Shown piece by piece: positions 32,863-42,255 of a stretch of DNA of 64,000 nucleotides. The position numbers were made by a program, and so were the translations under genes. The stretch is from Hydrogenobacter sp. T-2 (lineage in GTDB: Bacteria > Aquificota > Aquificia > Aquificales > Aquificaceae). Below the pieces are notes generated by a model. That model did not search any database and was not told the DNA's origin. It saw only the letters and a program-made list of their open reading frames with translations. Positions within the stretch are counted from its first letter, which is position 1; every line of letters starts with the position of its first letter. The stretch is taken from assembly GCF_033971325.1 (NCBI RefSeq), contig NZ_CP117180.1, positions 998,041 through 1,062,040 of the forward strand. The letters are read 5' to 3'.

Positions 32863-33385
32863 GTATAGACCACACTATACGGTGGAAGATTATCTTAGAT
32901 GGCAAGGGGACTGGGAGTTAATAGAGGGCATTCCATATGCTATGGCTTCGCCAAGACCTATAAACCAATACCTTCTTAACGAACTTGGTGCTTTTTTAAG
33001 GAATGTTTTTTTGCAGGAAGAATGTAGCACTTGCAAAGTTTACGTGGAGCTTGATTGGTATGTATCCTTTGACACGGTCATAAGACCAGACTTAATGGTA
33101 TTGTGTGGAGAAATTCCAGAGAGGGTGGAAAGCCCGCCACAGATGGTGGTGGAGATAGTTTCTCCAAGTAGTAGGCAGATGGATGAAGGTCTTAAGTTTG
33201 AGCTGTGTGAGATGCAAGGCGTGAAATACTTTGTCCTTGTTTATCCTGATGAGAAGATGGTAAAGGTCTTTGAGTTTGTGGATGGGAAATACAGAGAAAA
33301 GTTAGATAGGGTTTTTAAACTAGATGGATGTGAAGTGAGTGTAGACTTCTTAGAGCTTTTTAGTAATTTTGAAGGGAGGAGATGA
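32846..33385 (+). CDS. Uma2 (DUF820) family putative nuclease
   Basis: The 179-residue protein has the Uma2 layout: TVEDYLRWQGDWELIEGIPYAM, then VIRPDLMVLC and QMVVEIVSPSSRQMDEGLKFELCEMQGVKYFVLVYP, which form a PD-(D/E)xK-like core (Asp in RPDL, Glu in VEIVSPS). The biological role of these nucleases, abundant in some bacteria, is unknown. A GAGGAG site precedes the ATG, and it overlaps the IMPase gene by 17 bases. Confidence 0.85.
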   Translation: MSLAYKYRPHYTVEDYLRWQGDWELIEGIPYAMASPRPINQYLLNELGAFLRNVFLQEECSTCKVYVELDWYVSFDTVIRPDLMVLCGEIPERVESPPQMVVEIVSPSSRQMDEGLKFELCEMQGVKYFVLVYPDEKMVKVFEFVDGKYREKLDRVFKLDGCEVSVDFLELFSNFEGRR

Positions 33386-33387
33386 AG

Positions 33388-34266
33388 ATGAAATTCCTTG
33401 CACCAGTTGACTTTACGGAGATAACAAACCCGCTTATTAGAGTAGTGAAACTCTTTGCCCAAGCCCACAATGCCAAGGTCCATCTTCTTCATACAGTGTC
33501 TCCCGTGCTTTACCTTCCCTATCCAGAGAGCTTTGGTATGAGCACAGTAGACCTTGAGCTACTGGCAGAGCTTCAGGAGAGAAAGAAGGAAGAGGCAAAG
33601 GAGAGGTTAAAAGGTCTCGTGGAATTTTTAAAGCCTCTGGAAGTGGAAATTCTCGTAGAAATAGGAGAGCCTGCGGAGGTGGTGTTAGAGAAAGAAGAGG
33701 CATACGACCTTGTCTTTATGGGAAGTCACAAAAAGGGTCTTGTGGAAAGGATATTAGTTGGCTCAACAACAGAAAAGGTTGTGAAGTATTCAAAAAAGCC
33801 TGTTTTTGTGCTAAAGGGAAAGGAACCAGAGGGTATAAAAAAGGTCCTTATAGGATATGACCTCTCGGAGCATGCAAAAAAAGCCCTTGAATTTGCTGTA
33901 AACCTACTAAAGCCCTTTTCTCCTCATATAGTTCTTCTACATGTGGAAGAAACTATTGAACTGCCACTCGTTGAAGGAATAAGGGATGTTCTAAGTGAAA
34001 AATACAGGGAAGAAAAGTTAAAACATATTGAAAAAATTAAGGACTGGCTTAGAGAATCCGGCTTTACAGCCTCAGCCTATATACTTGAGGATAGGTCTCC
34101 TGCAGATGGTATAAGGAACTTTTTGAAGGAAGACCCAGACATAGACATAGTGGTATTGGGAAGTAGAGGTCTTTCTGGCTTAAAGAGGGTGCTTCTTGGA
34201 AGCACATCCTCGGAGCTTCTGAGGTCTTTGGAAGTTTCTCTTATTATACATAGGAGTTTAGAATGA
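33388..34266 (+). CDS. Tandem universal stress protein (UspA)
   Basis: Two UspA domains lie in one 292-residue chain (residues 1-145 and 150-292). Each starts with a beta strand followed by D-x-(T/S) (LAPVDFTE and VLIGYDLSEHAKKAL), and ends with the nucleotide-binding GxxGxxxxxxGS(T/S) type motif (MGSHKKGLVERILVGSTTEKV; LGSRGLSGLKRVLLGSTSSEL). ATP binding is therefore likely. The ATG at 33388 has better ribosome-site spacing than the one at 33382. Confidence 0.92.
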   Translation: MKFLAPVDFTEITNPLIRVVKLFAQAHNAKVHLLHTVSPVLYLPYPESFGMSTVDLELLAELQERKKEEAKERLKGLVEFLKPLEVEILVEIGEPAEVVLEKEEAYDLVFMGSHKKGLVERILVGSTTEKVVKYSKKPVFVLKGKEPEGIKKVLIGYDLSEHAKKALEFAVNLLKPFSPHIVLLHVEETIELPLVEGIRDVLSEKYREEKLKHIEKIKDWLRESGFTASAYILEDRSPADGIRNFLKEDPDIDIVVLGSRGLSGLKRVLLGSTSSELLRSLEVSLIIHRSLE

Positions 34267-35900
34267 GAGTGCTTTTTTTCCTTTTGCTCTTTGGTGTATC
34301 CTTAGCTTACAATCCATACACCGATTATGTTTTCTGCAGGCTCTATCAAGAGAAAGAACCACTCAAAGCTGAAAGCTATTGCCTGAGAGCCCTTGGAAGA
34401 GCACCAACGCCATCCTTGTATGTGGACGTTGTGAGGTTAGCCCTTCAGCTGAAAAAAAACGATATGGCACTCAAGGTTGCCAACGAGTTTAAGTCAAAGT
34501 ATCCTAATATGCCTGACCCATATCTTCTGCTCCATAGTGTATACAGTATAAGAAGAGAAGGAGAAAAAGCCTTGAGAGCCCTTGAGGATGGATATTCAAA
34601 GAACCCAGAGTCAAGGGAGATAATGGTCTTTTTAGCGGAGGAATATCTTAGAAGAGGACATATCCCAAAGGCTCACAGTGTGCTTACAAGGCTGGCAGAG
34701 GTCAGTCCAGAAAACCCTCTACCCTATTTTATGCTTGCAAGAATTGCCCTTTCTGAGGGTAAACAGCAAGAAGCCATAGAATACCTTGAGAAATCTCTAA
34801 AGGTAAGAGGAGACTTTGAAGCTGGCTTTATAACCCTTGGAAGCATATACGAACAGCGAGGAGAATACTCAAGGGCGGAGAGCTTATACAAGGACATACT
34901 CAAACAAGACCCAACCAACAGAAGTGCCTTAGAAAGGCTTGCAAACATATATGCAATAACAGGCAGATATGAAGAAGCAAAGGATGTTTACCAAAGGCTG
35001 GCAGAAGTTTATCCCGACGGCGATTATCTGTATCAGTATGCCCTTATCCTTATAAGGTCTGGAGATACAAAAAAGGCTAAAGAACTTTTAGAGAATCTGT
35101 ATAGGGAAAACCCAGATAATCCAGACGTGGCTTATAGCTATGCACTCCTTCTTGAGTTTGAAAAGGAAACTGACAAAGCTCTTGAAATATATCTTAACCT
35201 TCAGCAAAAGGTAGGCAACAACCCAAAGATCCTTGAGAGACTGGCAGTTATATACATAGATAGGAAAGAATACCAAAAAGCAGAAGACTTACTCAAAAAG
35301 GCTCTTGCGGTAGACCCAAACAGTTATCAGCTAAACCTTATTACGGGAAGCCTTTACAGTGAGAAGGAAGAACTTGAGGAGGCTCTTAAATACGTAAACA
35401 AAGCAGTGGAAATAAACCCGAGAGATTACAGAGGTTATTTCCTAAGAGCAATAATCTACGACAAATTGGGCAAGATACTGTCTGCGGAAGAAGACCTCAA
35501 AAAAGCTCTTGAGCTAAACCCCGATGACCCAGAGCTTTTGAACCATCTTGGATACTCTCTTCTCCTTTGGTATGAAGGTGCAAGATTGGATGAAGCGGAA
35601 AAGCTCATAACAAGAGCTCTTGAAAAGGACCCAGAAAACCCCGCATATATAGACAGTATGGCGTGGGTTTTGTATTACCGTGGAGATTACATAAAGGCTA
35701 AGGAGCTTCTTCTCAAGGCTCTTGAAAAGGAAAAGGAAGACCCTGTGCTATACGAGCATATGGGAGATGTCCTCCTCAAGTTAGGAAAGGAGGAGGAAGC
35801 ACAGGAATATTACAAAAAAGCCTATAACCTGCTTATGCAAGGTAAAAGAGGAGAACCAAACCAAAAGGAAAGGCTAAAGGGTAAGATAAAAGTCCAATGA
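34263..35900 (+). CDS. Exported tetratricopeptide repeat protein
   Basis: A signal peptide (residues 1-16, cleaved near SLAY) precedes about twelve TPR units over residues 35-525, visible as repeated A-L-x-x-x-P and Y-x-x-G patterns (for example EEALKYVNKAVEINPRDYRGYF). TPR arrays are scaffolds for protein complexes; here probably in the periplasm. It overlaps the UspA and LptF/G genes by 4 bases each, and the latter suggests a role in envelope assembly. Confidence 0.88.
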   Translation: MRVLFFLLLFGVSLAYNPYTDYVFCRLYQEKEPLKAESYCLRALGRAPTPSLYVDVVRLALQLKKNDMALKVANEFKSKYPNMPDPYLLLHSVYSIRREGEKALRALEDGYSKNPESREIMVFLAEEYLRRGHIPKAHSVLTRLAEVSPENPLPYFMLARIALSEGKQQEAIEYLEKSLKVRGDFEAGFITLGSIYEQRGEYSRAESLYKDILKQDPTNRSALERLANIYAITGRYEEAKDVYQRLAEVYPDGDYLYQYALILIRSGDTKKAKELLENLYRENPDNPDVAYSYALLLEFEKETDKALEIYLNLQQKVGNNPKILERLAVIYIDRKEYQKAEDLLKKALAVDPNSYQLNLITGSLYSEKEELEEALKYVNKAVEINPRDYRGYFLRAIIYDKLGKILSAEEDLKKALELNPDDPELLNHLGYSLLLWYEGARLDEAEKLITRALEKDPENPAYIDSMAWVLYYRGDYIKAKELLLKALEKEKEDPVLYEHMGDVLLKLGKEEEAQEYYKKAYNLLMQGKRGEPNQKERLKGKIKVQ

Positions 35901-36745
35901 TATTTAGTTGGTTTTTTTGGAGGGTTTTTAGACTTGCTTTGATTATCAGCCTTTTATTTACTTTTTTATTTCTCATATTCCAGATAATCAGACTTGACCA
36001 AATACTGTTTCAACTGCCCTTGAGAGACTCTTTGCCTTTTCTTTTGTTATGGTTTTTGTTTTATTTCTCTTACATGCTTCCAACCGCACTATTTATAGCT
36101 TTTGCCTTCCAGCTTTTTGAATTAAAAGAAAGCAAAAAACTCCATGTTATACAGTCCTTCGGAATAAGACCTATTAATCTGTATACAAGAAGCATTTTTA
36201 TGCTACTTCCTGTTATTTTTGCCCTTTCCTTTGTGTTTAGCAAACTAAACGAAGAGGATATTGGTTTTGTAAGGAGACATCTTACGCTAAAATACTACGC
36301 TATTCTATTAACTTCCGTTCCTTCAAAGAGCTTTCACACCTTCGGACAGTTCACCTTATATGTGGAAAGGAGAGATGGAAACATCCTTGAAGGTATATTT
36401 TTCAAGTTTAATGAGGGCGTGGTTGTGGCAAAGAAAGCAAGAGTGGAAGCGGGAACACTCACCTTTGAGGATGGTTCACTTCTTACCCAAAGGGAAGGAA
36501 AGACTTTTGCTACAGATTTCAAAGTCTACAAACTGAGCCTTAATAGGATAGTTGGTGACGACAAGAAAACCTCTTCAAGAGAACACTTAATTGGCATTTT
36601 TAATGCATTGTCTCCTCTAATTCTTATGGCTGTTGCCTACAGGCTTATATGGTTTATAGAACATCATCACAGTTTTTATTACGCAGTGGGTTTAACCTCT
36701 GTGCTTTATCAATTAGTCCTCTTACTTCTCAAGCAAAAACTGTAG
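35897..36745 (+). CDS. LptF/LptG (YjgP/YjgQ) family permease
   Basis: The 282-residue protein has N-terminal helices with LPTALFIAFAFQLFELKESKKLHVIQSFGI, a variant of the LptF/G coupling region, a periplasmic beta-jellyroll-like middle (residues 140-220, LYVERRDGNILEGIFFKF) and C-terminal helices. LptFG and LptB extract lipopolysaccharide from the inner membrane. It is shorter than the usual 350-370 residues, lacking some C-terminal helices, and may pair with a full-length partner elsewhere. Confidence 0.82.
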   Translation: MIFSWFFWRVFRLALIISLLFTFLFLIFQIIRLDQILFQLPLRDSLPFLLLWFLFYFSYMLPTALFIAFAFQLFELKESKKLHVIQSFGIRPINLYTRSIFMLLPVIFALSFVFSKLNEEDIGFVRRHLTLKYYAILLTSVPSKSFHTFGQFTLYVERRDGNILEGIFFKFNEGVVVAKKARVEAGTLTFEDGSLLTQREGKTFATDFKVYKLSLNRIVGDDKKTSSREHLIGIFNALSPLILMAVAYRLIWFIEHHHSFYYAVGLTSVLYQLVLLLLKQKL

Positions 36746-36857
36746 AGTTTTCATAGAATTTTCAAAAACCTATTACAAAGCCAGCAAATTTAGCCCAATC
36801 TGCTCAAGAAAAGAACAAGAGGGAGTATAAGAAAGAACTCTTGGAAGCTATATAACC

Positions 36858-37619
36858 CTACCTTTTTGCACTTAAGACACTCCTAAGAAGATTTTTATCT
36901 CCATCTACCCTCTCAAGCCTCGCGGACGCAGAACCTATAGCAAATTTTAATTCCATCCTAACCGGCAGGTTCGTTTCCTCATCTATCCACAAATACCATG
37001 TGCCTCTGGGTTTTAGTAGACCCTTTGTCTCTATATTAGGATGCACTTCTATCTTTCTTGCAATAAAAGAGCCCGCTGGCGTGTCTATTTTTTCTCTTCC
37101 TACAACACCGTAGGGTAGCAGGTATTCCTTATCGTCATAAAACATCTTTACTGTGCCCTTGTTTACCCTTGCACTATCTCTATACAGTATTAAGCTGGCT
37201 GTATAAGGGTCTACATAGCCTCTGTAGTTATATTCCTTCTCTTCTTTCTTTTCAATTTGTTCACTCAGTTTTACATATTTTATCTCAGTTGTCTTTATCT
37301 TACCACCACCAAAGATGTATTCTTGATATCTCTTAAACTCCCCCTCTTCTTGATAGTAAACAAAGCGTCTTGGAGAAAGGTCAGGAAGCTCTATCTCCGC
37401 ATCACCCCTGTTGTATACCCTTTTTACCGCCTTACCCACATTTATGGTTCTCACAAAGCTTTCAACTTTAAGGTTGTTGTTTTGCTGTTTGTAAGTTATG
37501 CATGTCTCTGCCACAGGCATAAAGAAAAGATAAGCTCTATAGCAGGCTTTTAGCTCCTGGGCGAAGGAAAAACCCACAAACCCTAAAAGGACTGCAAAGA
37601 CCTTAAATGCTCTATCCAA
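36858..37619 (-). CDS. Exported DUF3108 protein
   Basis: The 253-residue protein has a signal peptide (cleaved near FSFAQ) and a DUF3108 domain: mainly beta, with FVRTINVGKAVKRVYNRGDAEIE, Y-x-x-Y-rich strands, and VHPNIETKGLLKPRGTWYLWIDEETNLPVRMEL towards the end. The fold resembles lipoprotein carriers such as LolA/LolB. Function is not established. It overlaps the upstream TPR gene by 37 bases and ends 113 bases from the convergent LptF/G gene; that gap (36746-36857) shows nothing convincing. Confidence 0.85.
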   Translation of the reverse strand: MDRAFKVFAVLLGFVGFSFAQELKACYRAYLFFMPVAETCITYKQQNNNLKVESFVRTINVGKAVKRVYNRGDAEIELPDLSPRRFVYYQEEGEFKRYQEYIFGGGKIKTTEIKYVKLSEQIEKKEEKEYNYRGYVDPYTASLILYRDSARVNKGTVKMFYDDKEYLLPYGVVGREKIDTPAGSFIARKIEVHPNIETKGLLKPRGTWYLWIDEETNLPVRMELKFAIGSASARLERVDGDKNLLRSVLSAKR

Positions 37620-37906
37620 GACCTAAACTCCTCCGCCATGCTTGGATGGTTGTGCTTTAGAGCCTTTTGCACGCCTTCCTGTAGGACTTCTATAGCCTTT
37701 TCGTATTCGCCAAGCTCTTCGTAGCACTTAGCAAGAACGCGATAGCCTGCACCCTCATCTTCCTTTAGGCTTATATACTTTTCCATATGCCTTATGGTGT
37801 TTTGGTAATCTCTTAGCTTGTAGTATTCCAGTGCTAAAGAGTAATGCACCATAGGATTGTCTGGTGTCTTTTCCAACAAACTTTTAAAATACTCAAGCCT
37901 GTCCAT
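37583..37906 (-). CDS. Small tetratricopeptide repeat protein
   Basis: The 107-residue protein holds about three TPR units (residues 15-95; VHYSLALEYYKLRDYQNTIRHMEKY, GYRVLAKCYEELGEYEKAIEVL). There is no signal peptide, so it is cytoplasmic. It lies between the disulfide oxidoreductase (14-base overlap) and DUF3108 (37-base overlap) genes in one transcription unit. Confidence 0.85.
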   Translation of the reverse strand: MDRLEYFKSLLEKTPDNPMVHYSLALEYYKLRDYQNTIRHMEKYISLKEDEGAGYRVLAKCYEELGEYEKAIEVLQEGVQKALKHNHPSMAEEFRSWIEHLRSLQSF

Positions 37907-38567
37907 TTTCTCTCCTTAGCTTTTCGTAGGCGGATATTACATACCCGAGGAAACTGTTTTCTGGCTGTGCACCCACAAACTCCGCAAGCCCTCTATTTAT
38001 AACTATCTTTGGCACGCCCACAACCTGAAACCTCTCTGCCAGGTCCATGTTCTCGCTGGCATCAACTATTAGCGCGGTTATGTTATCGTTTGCCATGGCA
38101 AAATTCATAGCAGTTATGGCTGCGGAAGGACAGTATCCACAGGAGGTGGTAACAAAGACCATAATCTCCATGGGTAGGTCTATGCCTTTTAGCATTTCCA
38201 CAGTCTTCTCTGATAGCCTTGGCTCTCTCTTTGATACTTGCACTATGCCCTGAACCAAAGTAGTAAACTCAAGCCCTGCAGGAAGACCTATGTAGCGTAT
38301 GCCATAGTCCTTGTCGCCCTCTATCACTATAGTAGGCACCCTGTCAATACCATACTTCTGGCTTATTTCCTTGTCTACAAGAGGAGAGTAGACCTCCAGC
38401 TTTATCTTTTCTTGTTCCACATCCGCAAGTTCCTTCAAAAGTTCTTCCGCCACTTGGCAGGTCTCACAGCCTATAGCTTGAGAGAAGAGCTTTAGGTTTA
38501 CTTGCTCCTTTAGCTCCTTTGAAAATATGTCTTTGAGCTGAGTCCTTACCTCAAGGTTAAGAAGCAT
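37893..38567 (-). CDS. Glutaredoxin-like protein disulfide oxidoreductase (PDO)
   Basis: The 224-residue protein has two thioredoxin folds, each with a CxxC: CETC (about residue 34) and CGYC (about residue 146), followed by cis-Pro segments VPTIVIEG and VPKIVINRG. PDO proteins are typical of hyperthermophiles, where they make or shuffle disulfides in cytoplasmic proteins. A GGAGG site precedes the ATG. Confidence 0.94.
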   Translation of the reverse strand: MLLNLEVRTQLKDIFSKELKEQVNLKLFSQAIGCETCQVAEELLKELADVEQEKIKLEVYSPLVDKEISQKYGIDRVPTIVIEGDKDYGIRYIGLPAGLEFTTLVQGIVQVSKREPRLSEKTVEMLKGIDLPMEIMVFVTTSCGYCPSAAITAMNFAMANDNITALIVDASENMDLAERFQVVGVPKIVINRGLAEFVGAQPENSFLGYVISAYEKLRRENGQA

Positions 38568-38612
38568 TTTCTACCTCCTTCAGGTCCTTATTATATCCTT
38601 AAAATATAAACC

Positions 38613-39296
38613 ATGAGAGACAAGAGAGCCATAATAACTGGTGGAAGCAAAGGTATAGGAAGGGCAATAGTAGAAAGACTTATAAAGGAGGGTTGGCAAG
38701 TTTGCACCTGTTCAAGAAAAGAAGAAGACCTAAGAAGATTAAAAGAAGAGCTGGGAAACCCTCAAAGTCTATACATAAGAGCCTGTGATGTGGGAGATAG
38801 GGTTTCTGTTATGGAATTTGTCCGCTTTTGCGTTCAGAATATGGGACGCATTGACCTTTTGGTAAACAACGCAAGCCTTCTGGGTGAAAGAGTTTCTATT
38901 GAGAACTATCCCGAAGATGTGTGGGAAGAGGTTATAAGGGTTAATGTAAATGGAGTTTTCTACATGACAAAATATGCAATTCCTCACATGAACTCTGGCT
39001 CGGTTATAGTTAATATGTCTTCTGGTGCTGGCAAAAGACCTGCACCCTACTGGGGAGCTTATGCGGTCTCCAAGTTTGGTATAGAAGGTTTTAGTCTACT
39101 CTTGGCAGAGGAGCTAAAAGATAAGAACATAAGGGTTTACGCCTTTAACCCCGGTGCCACCAAAACACAGATGAGAGCAAAAGCATATCCACATGAAGAC
39201 CCAACGACCCTAAAGCCTCCAGAAAAAGTAGCGGACTTTATCCTAAGACTAATAAGCTCTAAAGTTCCAAGTGGTTCTTACGATTATAATGAGTAG
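38613..39296 (+). CDS. Short-chain dehydrogenase/reductase
   Basis: The 227-residue SDR has the nucleotide motif TGGSKGIGRAI, the NNAS motif, catalytic Ser in VNMSSGAGKRP and YWGAYAVSKFGIEGF (YxxxK). A basic residue after the first strands (CSRKEEDL) suggests NADP(H). Substrate is unknown; a fatty-acid 3-ketoacyl or cofactor reductase is possible. There is no ribosome site; a TAAAAT at 38600-38605 ends 7 bases before the ATG. Confidence 0.9.
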   Translation: MRDKRAIITGGSKGIGRAIVERLIKEGWQVCTCSRKEEDLRRLKEELGNPQSLYIRACDVGDRVSVMEFVRFCVQNMGRIDLLVNNASLLGERVSIENYPEDVWEEVIRVNVNGVFYMTKYAIPHMNSGSVIVNMSSGAGKRPAPYWGAYAVSKFGIEGFSLLLAEELKDKNIRVYAFNPGATKTQMRAKAYPHEDPTTLKPPEKVADFILRLISSKVPSGSYDYNE

Positions 39297-39306
39297 AATA
39301 TAAGTT

Positions 39307-42255
39307 ATGACTAAATATTTAGGCTACTTAATCTTAAGCGTAGGCTTTATAATATCTCTTATAGCCTATATCTTTCAAGATAATCTTGTCCTTACGAAGC
39401 AAGCCTTTGCGGTAAGTATATCTATCTTTAGAATAAGCACCTTTTTTCTTCTCTTATACTTGAGCCTTACGCTAATTTCGCTTGGTCAAAGAGTTGTAAG
39501 TAGAAGGCTATACTTACTGGGAATTTTCCTAATACCCGCTTTAATTCCAGACCTTTTTCATATACTATCCTTTTCCTTTTTTCCTGATTTTATAACGGAA
39601 AACAAGAGACATAAAACCGCCTACCTTTATCTTTTTTCAAGAACTATGGTTATAGTAGCTCTTTATCTAAGCATATTTAGTGAAAAATTTTTCTCAAGAG
39701 AGGTGAACCAGAAGGTGCTTCCAGTAATTCTTACACTATTTTCCCTTTTTACCTCCTTAGGAATTGTCCTATATTACTCCCATCTTCCTCCCATATTCCT
39801 ACAGATGGATAGTGTCAAGCCAACTTGGTATAAGACTGCCTACGATGTTATAAGTTTTGTGCTTTTATCCTTTATTGCGGTTTACATATACAGAAAAAAG
39901 GTCTTTGGAGAAAGGGTATCGCCCTATGTAAGTCTTTCTGTAGGTTTTCTCGCCCTTTCGGTTTTTACCTTTTCTCTTGCTCTCCACAAGCACGTGTTTG
40001 ACTTCATGGTTCCTCTTGCCTCCTTTTATAGAGCGGTGGGTTATGGACTCTTTACCTTTAGCGTGCTCTATCTAAGCGTAAGAAAAGAGTCAAAGGCTAT
40101 AATGGAATCTACAAGAAAGCTCTTGTTTCTCCTAATGAAGGAAAAGCCTTTCAAGGAAGGAGATATTTTCTACATAAAGTTGGGAAAAGGCACAACCTAT
40201 GGTATTTCTAACCTTTTTATTTACGACCTCAAAGATAAAAAATGGCTTGCTCAGGCTTATGAAGAGGAAAAGAAGGATATGCCTGCTATAGAGCCTATGG
40301 AAATGGGTAAGTTTTTGCAGAATCTTGGTAAGACTTATCTGGATAGAGAATATCACTATAGCCTTTATGAAGATTATTTAGTCATAACAGAGATAACCTC
40401 TGAATACAACAGAGATGCGGAAAGCCCTCTTAAAAACCTACATATCCTCAATGTAGAGAGGCTTTTATTGGGATACTTTCTCAATTTGATAAATTTTGAA
40501 AGAGTAATAGAGGAAAAGACCAGAGAACTTCAAAGGCTTTACCTTCTTTTAGAAACCTCAGAATACGCTACTCAGGCATACAACAACATAGATACCTTTT
40601 CCAAACAGGTGCTTGAAAGGCTTGACTATACCCTTAAGATGGATGGAAGTGTTTTCTACATGTGGAACAAGAATGCAGAGCTTCCAGAAAGAGTGGTTTT
40701 TTCAAGTGGTTTCTTGCAGAACTTTCCTGACTTTAAACTTCACCAACTTTTGGAAAGGGTAATGGAAAGTCCAGATATGTATGGAGCGGGAGATAAATAC
40801 ATTTACTGTAAATTTGAAAGCAATTATTACCAGTCGGGCTTGTTAGGACTTAGGAAAGACAAAGGCTTTGACAAAGAGGAGTTTCTCTTTTTGAAAACGG
40901 TAAGCAATCAACTTTTCCACGTGGTGAGACTTATGAAAGTCATAGAAGACCTTGAGAAAGCCCAGGCAAGTATAAGATTCTTGACCGAATACGACCCACT
41001 GACCATGCTATATAACAGAAAAAGCTTTGAAAAGATTCTTGAAAATGAAATAGAAAGTGCTAATAGGTCTGGAGAGTCCTTATGTTTGCTCTTTATTGAT
41101 GTGGATAACTTCAAGATTATAAACGACACTTATGGATATCACGTGGGAGATATGGTTCTTAAGCATGTTGCGGAAGTGCTCAAAAAGAAGATAAGAAGGC
41201 TTGATACCGCTGGTAGGTTGGGTGGAGATGAGTTTGGCGTAATACTGCCAAAGGCTAATAAGGGTGTGGTGGAATATATAGCAGAGAGGCTAAGGCAAGA
41301 GGTCCTCAATACGCCGATAACCTTTGGAGATACGGAAATCCGTGCAAGTTTAAGCGTGGGTATAGTATGTTATCCTCTGGATGCTAAGAATAAGGAAGAG
41401 ATACTATCACTCGGTGAAGCCCTTACGCATAATATAAAAAGGGAAGGTAAAGGAAGGGTAAAGAGTGTAGAGGAATCTGTAAAAGAAATTTATACATCCT
41501 TTAGAAGGATTGAGAGAAAGGTTCTTGAGAGCCTTGAAAAGGCATCTATAGAAGTATTCTTGCAAGACATAGTTAATCTAAGCACTGAAAAAGTTGAGGG
41601 TTTTGAAGCACTGATGAGGCTAAAAGTGGACGATGACCTTCTTCCTGCGAGCAGGTTTATAAACATAGCAGAAGATATGGGGCTTGTTCAAAAGCTGGAC
41701 ATTGCCATGATAGAAGGATTGTTTCAGAAGATAGCTTCTGTTAAGGATAAAAAGGATATCCTATTGTTTATTAATCTTTCTCCTCAGGACCTTACGGATG
41801 ACTTTATAAAGGATGTGGTGCAAAGGGCAAAGACTTATGGCGTTGAAACTGCTCGTATAGTCTTTGAGATAACAGAAAGGGAGGCGATACAGGATATAGG
41901 TAGGATGAGTAGTTTTCTAAAAGGCTTAAAAGAGGCAGGTTTTAGGTTCGCCATAGACGATTTTGGCTCTGGTTATGCCTCTTTTCTTTACCTTAAGTAT
42001 CTTCCTGTGGATTTTCTTAAAATAGAAGGTGAATTTATAAAGAGTATGAAGAGGTCTCATGTGGACAGGATATTTGTAAAAAGCATAGTGGATGTGGCAA
42101 AGGGTCTTGGCATAAAAACAGTAGCGGAATATGTGGAAAATGTAGAAACCATTGATATTCTCCTTGACTTAGGCATAGATTACGCACAGGGTTATTACAT
42201 AGGAAAGCCTGGACCTGCGGAAGAGAAGCTCAGGAACTTCTTCTCCAAAGGATAA
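39307..42255 (+). CDS. Membrane GGDEF-EAL c-di-GMP enzyme with MASE3-like sensor
   Basis: The 982-residue protein begins with about eight helices (residues 1-260) resembling MASE3, including PDLFHILSFSF. A soluble middle region (270-560, with a possible GAF-like part) leads to a GGDEF domain (RLGGDEFGVIL) with an RxxD inhibition site five residues before it, then an EAL domain. All key EAL positions are visible: EALMRL, INLSPQDL, FEITERE, IDDFGSGY, LKIEGEF, VAEYVE and QGYYIGKP, so both synthesis and hydrolysis look possible. Its 3' end overlaps the convergent DUF1461 gene by 26 bases. No ribosome site; TAGAAT ends 7 bases before the ATG. Confidence 0.92.
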   Translation: MTKYLGYLILSVGFIISLIAYIFQDNLVLTKQAFAVSISIFRISTFFLLLYLSLTLISLGQRVVSRRLYLLGIFLIPALIPDLFHILSFSFFPDFITENKRHKTAYLYLFSRTMVIVALYLSIFSEKFFSREVNQKVLPVILTLFSLFTSLGIVLYYSHLPPIFLQMDSVKPTWYKTAYDVISFVLLSFIAVYIYRKKVFGERVSPYVSLSVGFLALSVFTFSLALHKHVFDFMVPLASFYRAVGYGLFTFSVLYLSVRKESKAIMESTRKLLFLLMKEKPFKEGDIFYIKLGKGTTYGISNLFIYDLKDKKWLAQAYEEEKKDMPAIEPMEMGKFLQNLGKTYLDREYHYSLYEDYLVITEITSEYNRDAESPLKNLHILNVERLLLGYFLNLINFERVIEEKTRELQRLYLLLETSEYATQAYNNIDTFSKQVLERLDYTLKMDGSVFYMWNKNAELPERVVFSSGFLQNFPDFKLHQLLERVMESPDMYGAGDKYIYCKFESNYYQSGLLGLRKDKGFDKEEFLFLKTVSNQLFHVVRLMKVIEDLEKAQASIRFLTEYDPLTMLYNRKSFEKILENEIESANRSGESLCLLFIDVDNFKIINDTYGYHVGDMVLKHVAEVLKKKIRRLDTAGRLGGDEFGVILPKANKGVVEYIAERLRQEVLNTPITFGDTEIRASLSVGIVCYPLDAKNKEEILSLGEALTHNIKREGKGRVKSVEESVKEIYTSFRRIERKVLESLEKASIEVFLQDIVNLSTEKVEGFEALMRLKVDDDLLPASRFINIAEDMGLVQKLDIAMIEGLFQKIASVKDKKDILLFINLSPQDLTDDFIKDVVQRAKTYGVETARIVFEITEREAIQDIGRMSSFLKGLKEAGFRFAIDDFGSGYASFLYLKYLPVDFLKIEGEFIKSMKRSHVDRIFVKSIVDVAKGLGIKTVAEYVENVETIDILLDLGIDYAQGYYIGKPGPAEEKLRNFFSKG

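Noticed and set aside
36746-36857. Possible RNA gene or terminator between the LptF/G and DUF3108 genes
   Set aside because: Only a weak CAAGAG/CTCTTG pairing is visible, without a T run or conserved structure.
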